Assembly (NCBI GenBank): GCA_045541255.1
Contig: JAZQIU010000006.1
Coordinates: forward strand, 1 to 64,000
DNA from: UMGS1124 sp045541255
Lineage (GTDB): Bacteria; Bacillota_I; Bacilli_A; RF39; UBA660
Direction: 5' to 3'
Length of the DNA stretch: 64,000 nucleotides
Shown here: piece by piece, positions 60,396 to 64,000 of the stretch
How the letters are laid out: each line of letters begins with the position of its first letter
Numbering within the stretch: position 1 is the stretch's first letter
Made by a program: the position numbers and the translations under genes
Notes under the pieces: model-generated
What the model was told of the DNA's origin: nothing
Database searches by the model: none
The model's input: only the letters and a program-made list of their open reading frames with translations

Positions 60396-61490
60396 ATGGA
60401 AATTACATCTTTGAAGTTATTTAATTTTAGAAATTTTGATACTTTAGAGTTAAATTTTTCTCCAAATAAAAATATTATCATAGGTAATAATGGAATGGGA
60501 AAGACAAATATTGTTGAAGCAATATTTGTTTTAGGCTTAACTAAGTCTTTTAGAACTAATGATGATAATATTTTAGTTAAAGAAAATAATACTTTATATA
60601 AAATTGAAGGTAATGTTAAATCTTCTTTTGTTAACAATTATAAAATTGTATATCAAGATGGTGTTAAAGTAGTAAAAATAAATAATAATAAAATAAATAA
60701 ATTTAGTGATTATATTTCAAATATTAATGTTATTTTATTTAGTTTAAATGATTTGAAATTAATTAAGGATACTCCTAGTACTAGAAGAAAGTTGATTAAC
60801 TTAGAAATATCTCAATTAAATAATGATTATATTAAATATTTAAATTATTATAATAAAATTTTGAAACAGAGAAATTCTTATTTAAAAACTTTATATAATG
60901 GAAGAATTAACTATGATTATATATCTATAATAGATAACCAATTAATAGATTATGGTTTAAAGATTTATGAAATAAGAAAGAAATTTATTAATGAAGTTAA
61001 TAAACTATTACCTAATATTTATAATAAGTTAGGTGGAAATAATGATTTAAATATTTATTATAAAAGTGATTATGAATCTAAAACATTGGATGATTTATTA
61101 AATATTTATAGAGAAACAGTTAATAAAGATATTAATTTTGGTTCTACTCAAATTGGAATACATCGTGATGATTTTATATTTAGTATGAATAATCAAGAAA
61201 TAAAGAATTTTGCGAGTGAAGGACAACAAAAAAATGCTGTAATATCTTTTAAATTAGCTGAATTAGAGTTATTTAATGAAATTAATAAAGAATATCCAAT
61301 ATTAATATTAGATGATTTATTTAGTGAATTAGATATGAAAAAAGTTGAGAAAATTTTGAGTTATATAAGTGATGATGTTCAAACATTTATTACTACAACT
61401 GATTTAAAAAAAGTTAAAAAGAGTTATCTAAAAAATAGTAAAGTGTTTAAAATAGATAATTCTGGTATAAAGGAGAGTTTGTATGAATGA
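60396..61490 (+). CDS. recF: RecF, DNA gap repair protein
   Basis: RecF is an SMC-like ATPase that helps load RecA at gaps. The 364-residue protein has Walker A IIGNNGMGKTNIVEA near 30, the ABC signature FASEGQQKNAVISFKLAE near 270 and Walker B ILILDDLFSELD. GAGGG precedes the ATG. It overlaps gyrB by 8 bp. Confidence 0.96.
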   Translation: MEITSLKLFNFRNFDTLELNFSPNKNIIIGNNGMGKTNIVEAIFVLGLTKSFRTNDDNILVKENNTLYKIEGNVKSSFVNNYKIVYQDGVKVVKINNNKINKFSDYISNINVILFSLNDLKLIKDTPSTRRKLINLEISQLNNDYIKYLNYYNKILKQRNSYLKTLYNGRINYDYISIIDNQLIDYGLKIYEIRKKFINEVNKLLPNIYNKLGGNNDLNIYYKSDYESKTLDDLLNIYRETVNKDINFGSTQIGIHRDDFIFSMNNQEIKNFASEGQQKNAVISFKLAELELFNEINKEYPILILDDLFSELDMKKVEKILSYISDDVQTFITTTDLKKVKKSYLKNSKVFKIDNSGIKESLYE

Positions 61491-63402
61491 ATATAATGAT
61501 AGCGATATTCAAGTATTAGAAGGGTTAGAAGCGGTTAGAAAAAGACCTGGTATGTATATTGGTACAACTGATGTTAAAGGTTTACATCATCTAGTATGGG
61601 AAATTGTAGATAACTCTATAGATGAAGCTTTAGCTGGTTTTTGTAAAAATATAGAGATTATTATTAATAAAGATAATTCTATTACTGTAAAAGATGATGG
61701 TCGTGGTATTCCAGTTGGTATTCATGCTAAAACTGGTATATCTACAGTAGAAACTGTTTATACAGTTTTACATGCTGGTGGTAAATTTGGTGGTGGTGGA
61801 TACAAAGTATCTGGAGGACTACATGGTGTTGGTGCCAGTGTTGTTAATGCTTTATCAAGATGGGTTACAGTAAGAGTTTATAAAGATGGTAAAATACATG
61901 AAACTCGTTTTGAAAATGGTGGGCATACTGTTCAAAAATTAGAAGTTATTGGTGAATGTGATATTAATAGAACAGGAACTACTGTAACATTTAAGCCAGA
62001 TCCAGATATATTTGATACTGAAATATATGATTATGAAACTTTAAAAGTTAGAGTTAGAGAATTAGCATTCTTAAATAAAGGTTTAAGACTAACATTAAGA
62101 GATGATAGAGATGAAGAGGATACTACTGGAGATAATTTCTTATATGAAGGTGGTATTGCTGAATATGTAAGATTTTTAAATCAACATAAAACTCCTATTC
62201 ACAATGAAATTATTCATTTAGAGGGAGAAGAAGCTGGTATTATCTTTGAAGTTGCAATGCAATATAATTCTGGATATACAGACAATATTTATTCTTTTGT
62301 TAATAATATAAATACACATGATGGTGGAACACATGAAGAGGGTGTTAGAAGAGCATTAACTAGATTAGTTAATAATTATGCAAGAAAATCAAATATGTTA
62401 AAAGAAAAAGATGAATCTTTAACTGGTGAGGATGTTAAAGAAGGTTTAACTATGATAGTTTCTTGTAAACATCCAAATCCACAATTTGAAGGACAAACAA
62501 AAGGTAGATTAGGTAATAGTGAAGTAAGAAAACTAGCTGATAGTGTTTTTTCTAAAGGTTTTGATAGATTCTTGATGGAAAATCCAAACGAAGCTAAAAT
62601 CATAGTAGAAAAGGCTATGTTAGCAAGTCGTGCAAGAAGTGCCGCTAAAAAAGCTCGTGAAATTACAAGAAAAAGTGATTTATCAGTAAATAGTAATTTC
62701 TTTGGTAAATTAAGTGATTGTAAGAGTAAAGATGCAAAAGTTAGTGAAATATTTATAGTCGAAGGAGATAGTGCCGGTGGAAGTGCTAAAAAGGGTCGTG
62801 ATTCAATGACTCAAGCTATCCTTCCATTAAGAGGTAAAATTTTAAATGTAGAAAAAACTAGATTAGATAGAGCTTTAGGTAATGAAGAAATTAGAACTAT
62901 TATTACAGCTTTTGGTACTGGAATTGGGCAAGAATTTGATTTATCTAAGTTAAGATATAATAAGATAATAATAATGACCGATGCCGATGTTGATGGCTCT
63001 CATATTAGAGTATTACTTTTAACGCTATTTTATAGGTTTTTTAGACCGATTGTTGAGAATGGGCATGTTTATGCAGCTCAACCTCCTTTATTCAGAATAA
63101 TGCATGGAAAAACACGTAAATACGTATTAAATGAAGAAGAGAAAGAAAGATATTTAGCATCATTACCAGAAAATGTTCGTGCTAGGGCGGAAATTGCTCG
63201 TATGAAAGGTCTAGGAGAAATGGATGCTGAAGAATTAAATGAAACAACAATGGATATTGAAAAGAGAATTTTAAGAAAAATTACTGTTGATGATTGTATG
63301 GCAGCAGATGCTGTATTTGCTAAACTTATGGGTGATGAAGTAGAACCTAGAAGAAGATTTATAGAAGAAAATGCAGGCTACGTACAAAATTTAGATATTT
63401 AG
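61483..63402 (+). CDS. gyrB: DNA gyrase subunit B
   Basis: GyrB is the ATPase subunit of gyrase. The 639-residue protein has VRKRPGMYIGTTDVKGLHHL, the Bergerat motifs VDNSIDEALAG and DDGRGIPVG, GGLHGVGASVVNAL, and the TOPRIM EGDSAGGSAKKGRD with MTDADVDGSHIRVLLL. It is translationally coupled to recF and leads into gyrA 13 bp on. Confidence 0.97.
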   Translation: MNEYNDSDIQVLEGLEAVRKRPGMYIGTTDVKGLHHLVWEIVDNSIDEALAGFCKNIEIIINKDNSITVKDDGRGIPVGIHAKTGISTVETVYTVLHAGGKFGGGGYKVSGGLHGVGASVVNALSRWVTVRVYKDGKIHETRFENGGHTVQKLEVIGECDINRTGTTVTFKPDPDIFDTEIYDYETLKVRVRELAFLNKGLRLTLRDDRDEEDTTGDNFLYEGGIAEYVRFLNQHKTPIHNEIIHLEGEEAGIIFEVAMQYNSGYTDNIYSFVNNINTHDGGTHEEGVRRALTRLVNNYARKSNMLKEKDESLTGEDVKEGLTMIVSCKHPNPQFEGQTKGRLGNSEVRKLADSVFSKGFDRFLMENPNEAKIIVEKAMLASRARSAAKKAREITRKSDLSVNSNFFGKLSDCKSKDAKVSEIFIVEGDSAGGSAKKGRDSMTQAILPLRGKILNVEKTRLDRALGNEEIRTIITAFGTGIGQEFDLSKLRYNKIIIMTDADVDGSHIRVLLLTLFYRFFRPIVENGHVYAAQPPLFRIMHGKTRKYVLNEEEKERYLASLPENVRARAEIARMKGLGEMDAEELNETTMDIEKRILRKITVDDCMAADAVFAKLMGDEVEPRRRFIEENAGYVQNLDI

Positions 63403-63415
63403 GAGGTGAATTGGT

Positions 63416-64000
63416 ATGAGAGAAAATGAAGAAAAGTTAGAAATTACTCAAGAAGAAAGCGAAATAATGGAAGAAATTATTGAAGCAGAAGAAACAGAAG
63501 CTAGTGAGGATGAAAGTAAGCCAAGTTTCAGTGGGTATTTTCACGAAAGAGATAGATTAGCAGAAAATAACATTGTTAATGAAGTTGAAACATCATTTTT
63601 AGAGTATTCTATGAGTGTTATTGCATCTCGTGCTTTACCTGATTTAAGAGATGGTTTAAAACCTGTTCATAGAAGAATTTTATGGTCTATGTATGAATCT
63701 GGATATACACCTGATAAACCTCATAGAAAATCAGCTACAACAGTAGGATACGTTATGGGGCATTACCATCCACATGGAGATTCTTCAATTTATGAAGCAA
63801 TGGTAAGAATGGCACAAGATTTTAATCAACGTTATTTATTAGTTGATGGACATGGAAACTTTGGTAACATTGAAGGTGATGGAGCAGCAGCAATGCGTTA
63901 TACAGAATCAAGATTATCTAAACTTTCATTAGAATTGTTAAGAGATATTAATAAAGATACTGTAGATTTTGATCCAAACTTCGATGAAACTCAAAAAGAA
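63416..64000 (+). CDS. gyrA: DNA gyrase subunit A, 5' part
   Basis: The first 195 residues of GyrA are present; the rest lies beyond the window. AGGAGGTGAATTGGT precedes the ATG. SFLEYSMSVIASRALPDLRD, GHYHPHGDSSIYEAMVRMAQ and MRYTESRL with the catalytic Tyr are clear. The Ser after GD in the quinolone region is the common sensitive residue. The N terminus has an acidic extension of about 40 residues (NEEKLEITQEESEIMEE) not found in Bacillus GyrA. Confidence 0.96.
   Translation, partial: MRENEEKLEITQEESEIMEEIIEAEETEASEDESKPSFSGYFHERDRLAENNIVNEVETSFLEYSMSVIASRALPDLRDGLKPVHRRILWSMYESGYTPDKPHRKSATTVGYVMGHYHPHGDSSIYEAMVRMAQDFNQRYLLVDGHGNFGNIEGDGAAAMRYTESRLSKLSLELLRDINKDTVDFDPNFDETQKE

Noticed and set aside
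1..64000. Mycoplasma genetic code (UGA as Trp)
   Set aside because: Several genes end in TGA within ATGA overlaps (for example at 39081, 15953 and 56349), and Trp in conserved motifs is TGG.
1..64000. CRISPR arrays, tRNA or rRNA genes
   Set aside because: I saw no regularly spaced repeats and no tRNA- or rRNA-like sequence; low-complexity AT runs only.

Overview
This is a stretch of an extremely AT-rich bacterial chromosome spanning the replication origin. The organism looks like an anaerobic member of the Bacilli, probably one of the poorly cultured, small-genome lineages around Erysipelotrichales or RF39; I cannot place it more finely. Support comes from Bacilli-type gene order at the origin (noc, rsmG, mnmG, trmE, jag, yidC, rnpA, rpmH, oriC, dnaA, dnaN, recF, gyrB, gyrA) and from an rpoE(delta), DUF1934, prfA, prmC, spoIIR block. 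A murA, ywzB-like, spoIID, spoIIQ block, a ComK homologue, and a pyruvate:ferredoxin oxidoreductase in place of aerobic pyruvate metabolism point the same way. Three stage II sporulation proteins suggest a spore former or a recent descendant of one. Several genes end in TGA inside ATGA overlaps, so the standard bacterial code is used, not the Mycoplasma code.

Layout. 1-7.2 kb: the 3' part of addB, then addA, then a DUF1016 nuclease with a small UvrD-like helicase. 7.2-14.7 kb: a CarD-like regulator, a murD-murL pair (probable L-Glu ligation followed by epimerisation), an ASCH protein, and a P-type ATPase behind a yybP-ykoY manganese riboswitch. 14.8-28.1 kb is an accessory island. It holds a metallo-beta-lactamase operon with a micropeptide and a divergent small RNA, a GmrSD-type restriction protein with a HEPN-like neighbour, a restriction-modification system with two methyltransferases, a decayed tyrosine integrase, and a two-gene unit of a zinc-ribbon/HEPN protein plus a PD-(D/E)XK-like protein. 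28.2-33.7 kb: recG, a small RNA and nifJ. 33.7-37.4 kb: membrane-anchored surface proteins behind a promoter with a poly-G spacer. 37.4-46.3 kb: sporulation, cell-wall and translation genes. 46.4-50.6 kb: a class A PBP, a third anchored surface protein with its own poly-G promoter, and noc. 50.7-64 kb: the origin cluster.

How it fits together. AddAB, RecG and RecF serve repair, and ComK implies a competence programme. MurA, MurD/MurL and the PBP build peptidoglycan. Noc and a perfect Noc-binding palindrome near trmE couple nucleoid position to division. The ATPase and MntP remove manganese. The surface-protein family appears able to vary its expression by changing the length of a G run between the -35 and -10 elements. 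The best candidates for undescribed biology are those poly-G promoters, the metallo-beta-lactamase/micropeptide/small-RNA locus, and the HEPN plus nuclease pair, whose first gene seems to start at ATT behind an attenuator.
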